DNA of 64,000 nt from Rarobacter incanus (GCF_006715765.1 NZ_VFNV01000001.1:2108001-2172000); one strand, 5' to 3'. Counted from the first letter of the stretch, positions 17,496 to 26,539 are shown. Numbers and translations are program-made. The notes: generated by a model from the letters alone, not told the origin.

Positions 17496-19691
17496 TCACT
17501 TCTTCAAGGTGTACTTCTTGACCTTGGACGTGTTGCCGGCCTTGTCGTAGGCCTTGAAAGTGATCTTCTTGAGCTTCGCGGTGATCTTGATGCCGCTCGT
17601 TTTGTAGGTGCGCCACTTGCCCTTCCCGTTTGCCCGGTACTTGATGACCCGAACGCCGGATGTGCTGTCCTTCGCCTTGAGCTTGATGACCTTTTTCTTC
17701 TTGAGTGCCTTCAGCTTCTTCGGAGCCTTCGTGTCGACCTTCACCGTACCGCTGTCAACGGGTGAGGCCTTCGACCCAACGACGGTTCGCGCGTTGAGCT
17801 TCGTTTTACCTTCCGGAAGGCGAATGGCTTTGCCGTTGTAGGTCTTCCAACCTGAGTCGTTGAGGCTGACCTGAATCGTCGCTTTCGCGCCCTTCGGTGC
17901 GGTCCCCGAAATCGACGCGGTTGCGGCCGACCGAATCCAACCGCGCTTTCCGGTTCGCGTGTGCTTCACCTCGATGGTCGCGGACAACTGCGTGCCGATT
18001 GTGATAACGAAGGAATCGCCGGTGCCGCCGCCGGTGTTGTCGTTGCCGCCGGTGCCGCCGCCGGTGTTGTCGTTGCCGCCGGTGCCGCCGCCGGTGTTGT
18101 CGTTGCCGCCGGTGCCGCCGCCGGTGTTGTCGTTGCCGCCGCCGGTGTTGTCGTTGCCGCCGCCGGTGTTGTCGTTGCCGCCGGTGCCGCCGCCGGTGCC
18201 GCCGCCGGTGTTGTCGTTGCCGCCGGTGCCGCCGCCGGTGCCGCCGCCGGTGTTGTCGTTGCCGCCGCCGGTGTTGTCGTTGCCGCCGGTGTTGTCGTTG
18301 CCGCCGCCGGTGTTGTCGTTGCCGCCGGTGCCGCCGCCGGTGTTGTCGTTGCCGCCGCCGGTGTTGTCGTTGCCGCCGGTGCCGCCGCCGGTGTTGTCGT
18401 TGCCGCCGGTGCCGCCGCCATTCTCGCCATCATCCACCCCATGCTCGGTGGCAAGGGGGGTCGCGTCGCCGGCGAACGGGTCAAGTTGCAGGTACGCGCG
18501 CTGAGGGTTCGTGGTAGCTACCAAGGATTCTTGCTCGGACACATCGTCATACGCGAAGGCATACGCACGACCCGACACCATTTGGTCGTGCACAATCTTG
18601 ACGTAGTGGTTGGTCCAAGCCGAGTCGGTGAAGTAGGTGCTGGGCGAGGCCGGTTGAGTCGTCTGGGACATGATGTTCGAGCGGTTGAATGCCGCGCAGA
18701 CGGTGCGTGCGATCTCTCCTTGCACGCCGCCACCCGTCAAAGGACCGTCGCAACCAACGACGTTCGATGGTGACGGTTTGGCGATGGTGATGGTAGTGAG
18801 GCCCGTGTAGCCGCTCGGTGGTTGGAATACAAAAGTGTCTCCCTGGACCGTTCCGGTGTATGCGAACTTCGGGTCAATCGTTCGTGGCTTGACCGTTAAA
18901 GTCGTGGAACGATATTTGTCCCAGGTTGCATTGATGTAGTTCTGAAGAGAATTAGTGTCAAGAACTCCGTCGATGAGAGCATCCTTGGCGCTGAGAATAC
19001 GCAAGATGCCGCCGTTCCCGTCCTTCTTGACTGCGCCGCTCCAGCCTGTTTGGGCGGAGAGATAATCGGCGATGGCATAGATTCCAGAGTACTTCAGGCG
19101 CCCAATCGAGAATGAGCTTCCGTCGGCATTTTGAACACCCACCTGGACTGGCGGGCCCACAAAGTCCACCTGGCTTGAGTTGAGCCACAGCCCGGTGTTT
19201 CCATCGGGGTGCTGTGTGAGCGAGTATTCAGCTGATCCGTGCAATATTGACCTATTCGGGTCAGACGTATTGAAGATCGACGGATACGCGAAGTTGGAGA
19301 CGCCATTTCCATCGAGAACCTTGGAAAACTGTAGCTTTTGCCCGTATGAGTAGTAGATGCGACCGGAGGCAAGCACGGGGGTGGATACCGTAATCGTGTT
19401 GCCCGACGTCGGGCCCGCTATCGAAATATCCCCGACCGGTGTGGGGGTACCGGTTGCTCCTGACAGGGAGTGAAATGTCCCGTTTTGATCAAGCCATCCG
19501 ACTTGACCGGACGAGTTCGTGCCGAGGATGTAAATGTACACAGGATCGCTGCGTCCGGACTTGTTGCTGATCTCCAACGGTAGCGGCACCTTCGGCCCCG
19601 CATCGGCGACTGAGGCAGGTGCTACCGCAAGCGCGCCAACGCACACGAGCGCAAGTGTTCCGAGAGTCGCTAGGTAGCGCTTAAATCTCAC
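17496..19691 (-). CDS. Secreted GH64 beta-1,3-glucanase with Gly/Asn/Asp linker and basic tail
   Basis: 731 residues from GTG 19691, chosen because GAGGAG lies seven bases upstream and a signal peptide (RFKRYLATLGTLALVCVG to ASVADA) begins there. Residues ~35-415 match glycoside hydrolase family 64 (thaumatin-like fold): SGRSDPVYIYILGTNSSGQV, SGRIYYSYGQKLQF, LWLNSSQVDF, NHYVKIVHDQMVSGRAYAFA and YDDVSEQESLV. Such enzymes release laminaripentaose from beta-1,3-glucan. A repeated GGNDNT/GGGTGG linker (~425-555) leads to a Lys-rich tail (~560-731) with an Ig-like pattern ending KAYDKAGNTSKVKKYTL. Family call is by eye; catalytic residues were not mapped. Confidence 0.85.
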   Translation of the reverse strand: MRFKRYLATLGTLALVCVGALAVAPASVADAGPKVPLPLEISNKSGRSDPVYIYILGTNSSGQVGWLDQNGTFHSLSGATGTPTPVGDISIAGPTSGNTITVSTPVLASGRIYYSYGQKLQFSKVLDGNGVSNFAYPSIFNTSDPNRSILHGSAEYSLTQHPDGNTGLWLNSSQVDFVGPPVQVGVQNADGSSFSIGRLKYSGIYAIADYLSAQTGWSGAVKKDGNGGILRILSAKDALIDGVLDTNSLQNYINATWDKYRSTTLTVKPRTIDPKFAYTGTVQGDTFVFQPPSGYTGLTTITIAKPSPSNVVGCDGPLTGGGVQGEIARTVCAAFNRSNIMSQTTQPASPSTYFTDSAWTNHYVKIVHDQMVSGRAYAFAYDDVSEQESLVATTNPQRAYLQLDPFAGDATPLATEHGVDDGENGGGTGGNDNTGGGTGGNDNTGGGNDNTGGGTGGNDNTGGGNDNTGGNDNTGGGNDNTGGGTGGGTGGNDNTGGGTGGGTGGNDNTGGGNDNTGGGNDNTGGGTGGNDNTGGGTGGNDNTGGGTGGNDNTGGGTGDSFVITIGTQLSATIEVKHTRTGKRGWIRSAATASISGTAPKGAKATIQVSLNDSGWKTYNGKAIRLPEGKTKLNARTVVGSKASPVDSGTVKVDTKAPKKLKALKKKKVIKLKAKDSTSGVRVIKYRANGKGKWRTYKTSGIKITAKLKKITFKAYDKAGNTSKVKKYTLKK
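18019..18420 (-). repeat. Coding tandem repeat (GGNDNT / GGGTGG units)
   Basis: About 400 bp of 12-18 nt units built from CCGCCGGTGCCGCCG and GTGTTGTCGTTG on the plus strand, encoding the linker of the GH64 protein. Codon use is nearly identical between units, so the array is recent or kept homogeneous and should be prone to length change. It also creates long open frames on the other strand, which are artefacts. Confidence 0.9.
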
Positions 19692-19803
19692 AGTTCGTCT
19701 CCTCGTTGAGAACGTCCATTTCGGAGGCGGCCCCGGGTTCTGCATTGAAACCCGTCGACTCCGCCCTGTCCAGCGGTACCGAATCCGGCCATTCTCTGGA
19801 TTC

Positions 19804-19831
19804 TTGATACCAACTTCAGCCTATATGACAA
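19804..19831 (-). promoter_or_regulatory. Candidate promoter of the GH64 gene
   Basis: On the minus strand TTGTCA (19831-19826) and TATCAA (19809-19804) are 16 bases apart, giving a leader of about 105 nt to GTG 19691. The -35 overlaps TGACAACGTTGCC (19826-19838), which resembles an element before the upstream GH81 gene. The 230-bp gap holds no gene. Confidence 0.45.
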
Positions 19832-19880
19832 CGTTGCCTTCCGCGAGAGACCTATCGTCATTCCAGCACGCCTGCCTTCA

Positions 19881-19893
19881 AGCGTTGAACGCT
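19881..19893. promoter_or_regulatory. Inverted repeat AGCGTT-G-AACGCT
   Basis: A perfect 6-bp inverted repeat with one central base, about 50 bp upstream of the GH64 -35. The one-base gap is too short for an RNA hairpin loop, so a protein-binding site is more likely than a terminator. No direct evidence of function. Confidence 0.35.
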
Positions 19894-19921
19894 CGGGGTA
19901 CGAGGCAAACGGCGCGCCACG

Positions 19922-22900
19922 TCACATGACCTTGACGCTCGTTTTGGTGGCGGTCGCGGCACCTGTTCGCATCGCGTATCGGACCTTGACCACGCCGCGC
20001 CAGCGGTTCTTCGCCGCCTTCACCTTGACGGTGGCTTGCCAGCGCTTGCCGTACCGCTTCACCTTCGCTTTGCCGATTCGGTGCCCCTTGACGGTGAGCA
20101 CGACTGTGCCCCGCAGGTCGCGAACCGCCTTGGAGGTGACGCGCACCCGGATTTTCGCCGAGTGCCGCTTACGAATCGCTTTGCGCAACCGCTTCGATTT
20201 TCCGGCCTTGCCTTTGACGATTTTCACGGACGAGATCCGCGCGCGCTGTTTCACCGCCTTCCGTGACTTGGCTGTGGAGCTATCTCCAGCGCCTTTACCG
20301 CTTTCGTTAGCGGAGGTAGCGCCTCCGGAGCCTGCCTCGTTGCCGCCGCCGGTGTTTCCGCCGCTGGTGCTGCCGCCGGTCCCACTGCCGCCGGTGCCCC
20401 CGGTGTTTCCGCCGGTGCTGCCGGTGTTTCCGCCGGTCCCACTGCCGCCGCCGGTGCTTCCACCGGTGTCGCCGCCTCCACCTGTCCCGCTCCCACTGCC
20501 ATCTCCATCGCCTCCGGGCGTGGAGGGGGCGCGGCACTCGTCCCTAATAGACCCCACCGCAAGCCCCGTGCCACCGGCAGCGGACCCCAACCCCGCCGAC
20601 AACCCGCCTGCCGCCGCTCCAAAGACTCCGGTCCGCCCGGCTGCGACGACGACCGCAGTGCAATCAGAGAACGTCACGGTGATTTCCCGCGAGGACGTAT
20701 TCGATACGACGTAGGTCCGTGCATCATTCTTCGTGAACGCGGTCGCGAACGGATAGTTTGCGGTCACCGTCCGGTCAACAGTTCCGAGCCGGGTCAGGTT
20801 AGCGATCCAGTGATAGGTATGCGCGCGTGTAGATCCGGATTCGTTGGTGTACACGCTCCCGGTCGCTCCGTTGGAATACGCGCCAAGGGAGTCGAGTCTG
20901 CTGAGCGCGGTGGCGCCATCCGCCAGTGCGAGCGCCGAGAGGTGAATATCCGCCCATTCGTTCAGGTTTTCGCCGCTCAATCGCGGGGCCGCTTGGAGTG
21001 CCGCGTAATTGCGCGACACCGAGGACGTGGTGAGGTACAGGAACCCGCCCGTGACCGGCAGGGTGTTGATCCCGTATTTGTACGCGCGCTGGCCGTTGCC
21101 GAAGAACAGCCCGCCGGTGCCGCCGTTGGTCCACACAACCGGGACGATCTGGTCGTTGTAGCCCTTTGGTAGTGCGGTCCCCGAGTCGTTGAACCAGTAT
21201 TCGTTGATGGCGGCGGCCTGGGTTGTGTACATGTACACCCCGGCGTCACGGTAACTCTTGTTGCCGGTGACCTGTCCCCACATCATCATGCCGTAGGTGA
21301 AGTTCATCGCCTCCGATGACGACTCTTGGTTGTTGCCGGCGTCGTAGGCTCCCGGCCCGGCCGCGTAGTCGTGGCCCGCATACACGTCGAAGTAGCGCAG
21401 GTAGGGGAACATCGAGTCCGTGCGCGAGGGCGAATTGACGTCCCTGATCATCATCTCGACCATCTCGCCGTATTGCGAAACCCAGGTCGGGTCGAACCGC
21501 GCCAGGACGGCCGCCGCGACCACGTAGTAGCCATAGTGGAAGTGGTGGTCATTCAGCTCGGTGTCTGCATAAAAGTCCGTCGGGTAACCGATCAAGGACT
21601 TCCATTTATCGGTGTATCGCAGTACCTGGCTGTTCTTTCCCGGGGCCGCAGTAAACCAGTCCGTGAGTGTTTCGCGAATATCGGCAAGCGCCTTGTCGCG
21701 CACATCGGTGCGCCCCAGCTGGTCGGCAACCTCCACGATTCGCGCGGTACGCCCCAGGGCTTTGCCCACGCCATAGGTGGGAGTGTCGTTGTCCCGCAGC
21801 GCGTGCGCCAGGCTCGTTCCCGCCAGGTAGGAGTCAAGCTCGCTGTTCAACCGATTGCGTTCATTCGATCCGGCCACTGCGGTTGCAACCCCCGGAACCT
21901 CGGTGAGCACGCCGCTAAACGTGTCCCGGGTGGTGAAGCTGGTAATCCCGATGAGGGTTTTCATGGGTCCGCGCGGTGAGGAGTAGGTGGGGGCTTGGGA
22001 GATATTGAAGGACGAGTCCGCCGTCCCCGCGTACTTGCGCCACTGATGCGGAAGCAGCGCCATCACGGTTCCCGGAAGCGACCCGGTCGGCGCGTTCGCG
22101 ATCGGCTGCGCGGTCGCTGAGTACGTCGTTGTCACGGTGCCGAGCGAATCGTCGTAGGAGTAGTCGGCGCGGGTGTTCGTGACGGGGGAATACGCGTAGG
22201 GCTGATACTGCCGGGCGAGATTCCACGCGTCCTGCGCGGAGCCTGTCGATTCGATCGGCAGGGCTGCGACGGCGAAGTAGCCACCGGAGGTGGCGGTGAG
22301 GTTTTGCCATCCTCCCCAGTCGCCGAAGGTGCGTGTCCAGGTCGCGCCGGGGGGCGCGTATGCGGCGTAATAATAGCCATTGGGATTGGTATTTCCCGCG
22401 GTCGAGGTGCGGGCGAACACGACCAAGCTGGCCCCCGACGGGTCCGCGGTTGTGTTTCCGCCTGTGACGTAGGTCATCTCGCTTGACCACGTGTTTATGC
22501 GGAGTCGCGCATTGCCGCCAGAAGCCTGGTACCAGGACAGCGGCATGCCCTCGCCTATGGTTGCGTCGAGGGTTTTGCCGTTGGGGTCGCGCAGGCGCGT
22601 TGATACGGTCCAGTCGGACCAGTCAGTGACCGTGATAGCCGGGTTGTTAGTTGAGAAGGACGAGGCCGCAGTCATCCCTTCGACTTGCGCCACGACCATT
22701 CCCTTGGACATGTACTGGTGGAAGCTTTGGTCGTTGGCGCCTTTACCCGTCACGCTCGCAACGGTGGTTAGGGGGCTGTAGGCGATATGCACGCCGGGGA
22801 TGTCCGAGTCGCCGTCATACTGGCTCGATAGGTATCCGTCCTCGATTGAGTATTGGACCGGCAGGGCGCTAAGGGCGTGGTTTTGCGAGCACTTTTGGGT

Positions 22901-23182
22901 TCCGGAGGCATCCGAGAATTTGAACACCAGCGATGTCCACCAGTCGTTGGTCGGCACGGGCTTATTCGGGGCGTCGGTGGAAAGATACGCGCGCAGGTTG
23001 TCCTGGTTGCAGGCCGCGCCCGGCACCTGTCCGACATTCTCGGTGGTGTATGAGCCATTGCCCGCATTGACGATCCCGGCGCTTGCCGCGGGTGCTAACG
23101 ACAGTCCCGCCGTTGCGAGACAGGTTGCGGCCGCTGCGGCCATCGCAACAACGCGGGAAATGGTGCGTTTGGTGCCGTTCAC
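19922..23182 (-). CDS. Secreted GH81 endo-beta-1,3-glucanase (copy 1)
   Basis: 1086 residues. GTG 23182 follows GAAGGGA and opens a signal peptide ending near PAASAG. The catalytic region (~40-870) matches glycoside hydrolase family 81: NKPVPTNDWWTSLVFKF, NDHHFHYGYYV (~residue 543, region of the catalytic Asp), SMFPYLRYFDVYAGHDYA, NQESSSEAMNF (~617, region of the catalytic Glu) and MYTTQAAAINEYWF. A Gly/Ser/Thr linker and a Lys/Arg-rich tail (from ~975) with Ig-like patterning (RGTVVLTVKGHRIGKAKVKR) follow. It starts 28 bp after the stop of copy 2, so the pair is probably co-transcribed. Likely attacks fungal or algal beta-1,3-glucan outside the cell. Confidence 0.88.
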   Translation of the reverse strand: MNGTKRTISRVVAMAAAAATCLATAGLSLAPAASAGIVNAGNGSYTTENVGQVPGAACNQDNLRAYLSTDAPNKPVPTNDWWTSLVFKFSDASGTQKCSQNHALSALPVQYSIEDGYLSSQYDGDSDIPGVHIAYSPLTTVASVTGKGANDQSFHQYMSKGMVVAQVEGMTAASSFSTNNPAITVTDWSDWTVSTRLRDPNGKTLDATIGEGMPLSWYQASGGNARLRINTWSSEMTYVTGGNTTADPSGASLVVFARTSTAGNTNPNGYYYAAYAPPGATWTRTFGDWGGWQNLTATSGGYFAVAALPIESTGSAQDAWNLARQYQPYAYSPVTNTRADYSYDDSLGTVTTTYSATAQPIANAPTGSLPGTVMALLPHQWRKYAGTADSSFNISQAPTYSSPRGPMKTLIGITSFTTRDTFSGVLTEVPGVATAVAGSNERNRLNSELDSYLAGTSLAHALRDNDTPTYGVGKALGRTARIVEVADQLGRTDVRDKALADIRETLTDWFTAAPGKNSQVLRYTDKWKSLIGYPTDFYADTELNDHHFHYGYYVVAAAVLARFDPTWVSQYGEMVEMMIRDVNSPSRTDSMFPYLRYFDVYAGHDYAAGPGAYDAGNNQESSSEAMNFTYGMMMWGQVTGNKSYRDAGVYMYTTQAAAINEYWFNDSGTALPKGYNDQIVPVVWTNGGTGGLFFGNGQRAYKYGINTLPVTGGFLYLTTSSVSRNYAALQAAPRLSGENLNEWADIHLSALALADGATALSRLDSLGAYSNGATGSVYTNESGSTRAHTYHWIANLTRLGTVDRTVTANYPFATAFTKNDARTYVVSNTSSREITVTFSDCTAVVVAAGRTGVFGAAAGGLSAGLGSAAGGTGLAVGSIRDECRAPSTPGGDGDGSGSGTGGGGDTGGSTGGGSGTGGNTGSTGGNTGGTGGSGTGGSTSGGNTGGGNEAGSGGATSANESGKGAGDSSTAKSRKAVKQRARISSVKIVKGKAGKSKRLRKAIRKRHSAKIRVRVTSKAVRDLRGTVVLTVKGHRIGKAKVKRYGKRWQATVKVKAAKNRWRGVVKVRYAMRTGAATATKTSVKVM

Positions 23183-23210
23183 GTTTGTCCCTTCGTTGGT
23201 GTATTGGCAG

Positions 23211-26200
23211 CTACTTGGCTACGGCGCGTAGGCCGGTTGCCAAAGACGCAGGCGCATACGCTTTCGACCCGGCGAATCGTACGGTGATCTTGCCGCGGTA
23301 TTTGTTCTTTGCTTTCTTGATGGAAACCGTCGCGATCGCAACATTCTTGGATCGCTTCAGCTTCGCCTTACCGATGATCTTCTTGCCCACTTTGAGTTGG
23401 ATCTTGCCGGTGAGGGGAACGCCGCGCGTGCCCGCGAGCACGATCTTGATCCGGGCGGCCTTCTTCACGCGAATCGTTCTTTTCGATCGCTGACCCTTCA
23501 CGATCTTTGCCTTCTTGAGCCGCACGGATCTTGCCGTCTTGGTCGTCTTGACCTGCCCGGCCGGAACCTTGATCGTGATCGTTCCCTGGTCCGACCCCGG
23601 GTTCGTGGTTGTGCCGTCGCCGGGTGTGGTTGTGCCGCCGCCGGGTGTGGTTGTGCCGCCGCCGGTGTCTCCGGGATCCGTCGTGCCCCCGCCGGTGTCT
23701 CCGCCCGGGTCGGTGGGGTCGGTGGGGTCGGTGGGGTCGGTGGGGTCGGTGGGGTCGGTGGGGTCGGTGGGGTCGGTGGGGTCGGTGGGGTCGGTGGGGT
23801 CGGTGGGCGTGCCCGGGTCGGTGGGGTCGCTCGGATCGATGGGCGGCGCGGGGATCGAGATTCCCGCGCCGCCGGTTGCCGCGCCGGTGATCTTGGGAGC
23901 GGCGCCGGCCACCGACGTGGCCGACGTACCCGCGGGCGCTGTGACCGTCGCCACGACAGCGCCGGTCGAGACGTTCGTGAACGTCACCGTGATCGCCTGG
24001 CTGGAGGCGTTCGTGACCACGTAATTGTGGTTGCCGTTCTTCGTGAACGTGGCAGCGAGGGGATAGTTGGCGACGACGGAGGTATCGACCGCACCGAGCG
24101 CGTTCAGCCCCGCGATCCAGTTGAAACTGTGCGCGTGCGATCCGCCGGTGTCCTCGCCGAACGTGCCGTTGCCGTCCGCCGCCTTGAATTTCGACAGCGC
24201 ATCCGCGGGATCGGATAGGGCGCGGTAGGAATACATGATGTCGTGCCAGTATTTGGGGTTTGCCTGCTGGCCTTGATATTCGTTCCACGTGCGCGCCGCA
24301 ACCTGGCGGTTATAGCCCAAGTACAGGGAGCCGCCCGTGACGGGCAGCATGTTGATCCCGTAGAACGTTTCCGCGCCCTTATCTGGGAACCACAGCGAAT
24401 ACTGGGCCCCGGAAGACCACACCATCGACGCGTAGTTCTTGGAGTAGGTGCCGGGCGGGAAGTCCCCACCGGAATTGAACCAGTAGCGCGAAATAGCTGC
24501 GGCTTCCGTCGTATAGAGGTAGATGCCGGTATCGCGTATCGACTGCTTCCCGGTGACCTCGCCCCACAAAACCATGGCCTGCGCCAGATTCATGGCTTCG
24601 GCGCTCGATTCCTGGTTGACTCCCGTGGAGAACCCGCCATCGCCGGACGCCCAGGAATGCCCGGCGTAGATGTCGAACGTCCGCAGGTACGGGAACATCG
24701 AATCGTTCCTGTCGGAGGAAGCCACGTCGCGAATCAGCAGGTCCACCATCGCGCCGTACTGCTTTGCCCATGCGGGGTCGAAGCGCGCGAGCGTTGCTGC
24801 TGCCTCGATGAAATAGGCGTAGTGGAAGTGGTGGTCGTTCATCCGAGTCAGCGTCCCGTATTGATCCGTGCCTCCGGGGCCCGCCGGGTATGCCAGGAGC
24901 GTGCCGTACGCGCTTGAGTAGGCGAACACCTTGTCGCTGTCTGATCCGGAGGACGGCGTGAACCACTCGGTGAGCGTCGACTTGATTTTCGCCAGCGCCT
25001 TGGAGCGGGCCACGGTATCGCCAGCCTGGTCGGCAACCTCGGCAACGCGGGCGGCCCGCCCCAAGCCCTTGCCCGTCCAGTAAGAAGCATTGCCGTAGCG
25101 GTCCTCATTGGCGCCGGCATTGGTGGGATTGTCCTCCGTCATGTCGAGGTAGCGCATCAGCTGATCGTGGTCGGCGCCGCCGGGAAGCGTGGTGACGCCG
25201 GGCATCTCGGTCAGGACCCCGTAGAACGGTGTGCTTGTGGTGAAGCCTGTGCCGGTAAGTACCGTCATGGCGCCGCGCGCGGACGTGTACGTCTGCGGGT
25301 TCGAGCTGACCGTGCCGTCCGATCGGTATTGCTCCTGGTGGGGGTACAACGCCATGACGGTCGAATCGGTTGACCCGTTGCCCGCCTTGCGGCTAACCGT
25401 GACGCCATAATGGGCTTTCAGCGTCCCGGCAGCCTGGTCGTAGGTGTAGTCGACCCGGGTCCCGGTCACGGGGGAGTAGGCGTACTGCTTCCACCCGGTG
25501 GCGACTTGCGAGGCGGAGGCGCCATCGGGGACGATCGCGATCGCGTACCACCCCGATTCGGCGGCGAACACGTTCGACCCGGAGCCTTGCCAGGTGGAGC
25601 CGTAGGGCGCCCAGGCCACATAGGTGCGCCCGTTGACCGCAAGCGTCAGCGTGTCGGTCCCGGTGCCGGATGCCTGCGTAGAACCGGTGGTCTGTATCCG
25701 CGCCGCGCCGCCCACAGCCTGGAACCAGGCGATCGGCAGGCCGTGCCCGATGATCGACCTAATTTGCTGGCTGCCGCCGGTCAGGGAGGTCTGCACCGTC
25801 CAGTCGGTCCAGTCCTCGACCTGCAGGGTGGAGCCGTTGAATTCCTGGAACTTGTTGGAAGCGCTGCCGGCGACCCCCGCATAGAGATCGTGCCCGTCCC
25901 AGGCGGGACTCATGTACTGGTAACCCTGACCGGTGAAGTTGGTGAGGCCGCCAAAATTCACCGCGCTGCTCACCTTGTTGGTGTACGTCATGCCGAGCCC
26001 GCGGTTGTGCCAGCTGTAGGCCGCCGGCTGCGCATAGAGCGGCTGCCCCAGATCGCATCCGGTCCACGTGGCCTCCAAATGCCAATGCCGGAAGACCAGC
26101 GAGCTCCACCAGTCGTTCGTCGGCACGGGCTTGTTCGCTGCTGACGACGCGATCAGGGCGGGCTGCGAGGACCCGTTGGACCCGTTGCGCTGGTACGCCT

Positions 26201-26438
26201 GCTTTGGCGCGGATGTGCAGTACTCGCTCAGCTCGCCCGGCTCGGCGCCGACCTTACCGTTGACGTAGGCCCCCTGCCCCTGCGCGTCGGGTTTTACGAC
26301 GCTCGCGGCGCTCGCGGCGCTCGCGGCGGGCGCAGCGGCGACTAATGCCCCGACCACAAGGGCGGCGGCGGCGATGGCGGCGCTCGTCCTTGATCCCCAG
26401 CTTGCAAAGTGTCCGGATTGTCCTGGCGATGGGTGCAC
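23211..26438 (-). CDS. Secreted GH81 endo-beta-1,3-glucanase (copy 2)
   Basis: About 1075 residues; a paralogue of its downstream neighbour with NKPVPTNDWWSSLVFRHW, MNDHHFHYAYFIEAA, SMFPYLRTFDIYAGHSWA and VNQESSAEAMNL. The linker is a run of PTD triplets followed by Gly/Thr repeats, then a Lys-rich tail with KIQLKVGKKIIGKAKLKR. The start is uncertain: GTG 26510 gives the longest frame but lies inside a terminator hairpin, so GTG 26438, just before the secretion signal (AAIAAAALVVGALVAAAP), is preferred, although its ribosome site is weak. First gene of the glucanase transcription unit. Confidence 0.86.
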   Translation of the reverse strand: MHPSPGQSGHFASWGSRTSAAIAAAALVVGALVAAAPAASAASAASVVKPDAQGQGAYVNGKVGAEPGELSEYCTSAPKQAYQRNGSNGSSQPALIASSAANKPVPTNDWWSSLVFRHWHLEATWTGCDLGQPLYAQPAAYSWHNRGLGMTYTNKVSSAVNFGGLTNFTGQGYQYMSPAWDGHDLYAGVAGSASNKFQEFNGSTLQVEDWTDWTVQTSLTGGSQQIRSIIGHGLPIAWFQAVGGAARIQTTGSTQASGTGTDTLTLAVNGRTYVAWAPYGSTWQGSGSNVFAAESGWYAIAIVPDGASASQVATGWKQYAYSPVTGTRVDYTYDQAAGTLKAHYGVTVSRKAGNGSTDSTVMALYPHQEQYRSDGTVSSNPQTYTSARGAMTVLTGTGFTTSTPFYGVLTEMPGVTTLPGGADHDQLMRYLDMTEDNPTNAGANEDRYGNASYWTGKGLGRAARVAEVADQAGDTVARSKALAKIKSTLTEWFTPSSGSDSDKVFAYSSAYGTLLAYPAGPGGTDQYGTLTRMNDHHFHYAYFIEAAATLARFDPAWAKQYGAMVDLLIRDVASSDRNDSMFPYLRTFDIYAGHSWASGDGGFSTGVNQESSAEAMNLAQAMVLWGEVTGKQSIRDTGIYLYTTEAAAISRYWFNSGGDFPPGTYSKNYASMVWSSGAQYSLWFPDKGAETFYGINMLPVTGGSLYLGYNRQVAARTWNEYQGQQANPKYWHDIMYSYRALSDPADALSKFKAADGNGTFGEDTGGSHAHSFNWIAGLNALGAVDTSVVANYPLAATFTKNGNHNYVVTNASSQAITVTFTNVSTGAVVATVTAPAGTSATSVAGAAPKITGAATGGAGISIPAPPIDPSDPTDPGTPTDPTDPTDPTDPTDPTDPTDPTDPTDPTDPTDPGGDTGGGTTDPGDTGGGTTTPGGGTTTPGDGTTTNPGSDQGTITIKVPAGQVKTTKTARSVRLKKAKIVKGQRSKRTIRVKKAARIKIVLAGTRGVPLTGKIQLKVGKKIIGKAKLKRSKNVAIATVSIKKAKNKYRGKITVRFAGSKAYAPASLATGLRAVAK
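23708..23828 (-). repeat. Coding 9-nt tandem repeat (Pro-Thr-Asp linker)
   Basis: About a dozen copies of GGTCGGTGG on the plus strand, encoding the PTD run that links the GH81 domain of copy 2 to its tail. The codons are nearly identical. It is a protein linker, not a CRISPR or an origin. Confidence 0.9.
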
Positions 26439-26467
26439 GGGTGACCAGCTTTCGGGCTCGCACTGCG

Positions 26468-26483
26468 TTGACAGCGTTGTCAA
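26468..26483. promoter_or_regulatory. Inverted repeat TTGACA-GCGT-TGTCAA upstream of the GH81 pair
   Basis: A perfect 6-bp inverted repeat with a four-base spacer, about 30-45 bases before the preferred GTG 26438. The core TGACAGCGTTGTC matches TGACAACGTTGCC at 19826-19838 before the GH64 gene at 11 of 13 positions. A regulator site is the simplest reading, but a -10 is not evident. Confidence 0.45.
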
Positions 26484-26499
26484 TGAATGTGCGCGCACA

Positions 26500-26539
26500 A
26501 ATGCCCGCACCCGTTAACACTACGACGGATGCGGGCATT
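26500..26539 (-). terminator. Intrinsic terminator after the PAS-domain gene
   Basis: On the minus strand AATGCCCGCA pairs with TGCGGGCATT, and an inner CCGT/ACGG extends the stem around a 10-nt loop. It lies about 30 bp past the PAS gene stop (26569) and before the GH81 gene, and would separate the two transcripts. The tail is only TTGTG, so efficiency is uncertain. Confidence 0.6.

Noticed and set aside
17959-18773. Two long plus-strand open frames made of PPVLSLPP or AAGVVVAAG repeats
   Set aside because: They are the antisense of the GGNDNT-coding repeat in the GH64 gene, which has a signal peptide, family motifs and a good ribosome site.
19860-19921. Terminator after GH81 copy 1
   Set aside because: The only inverted repeat (AGCGTTgAACGCT) has a one-base loop and no T tract, so it is kept as a possible protein site instead.
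23708-23828. Short regular repeats as a CRISPR array
   Set aside because: The 9-nt units have no spacers and translate to a PTD linker in frame.
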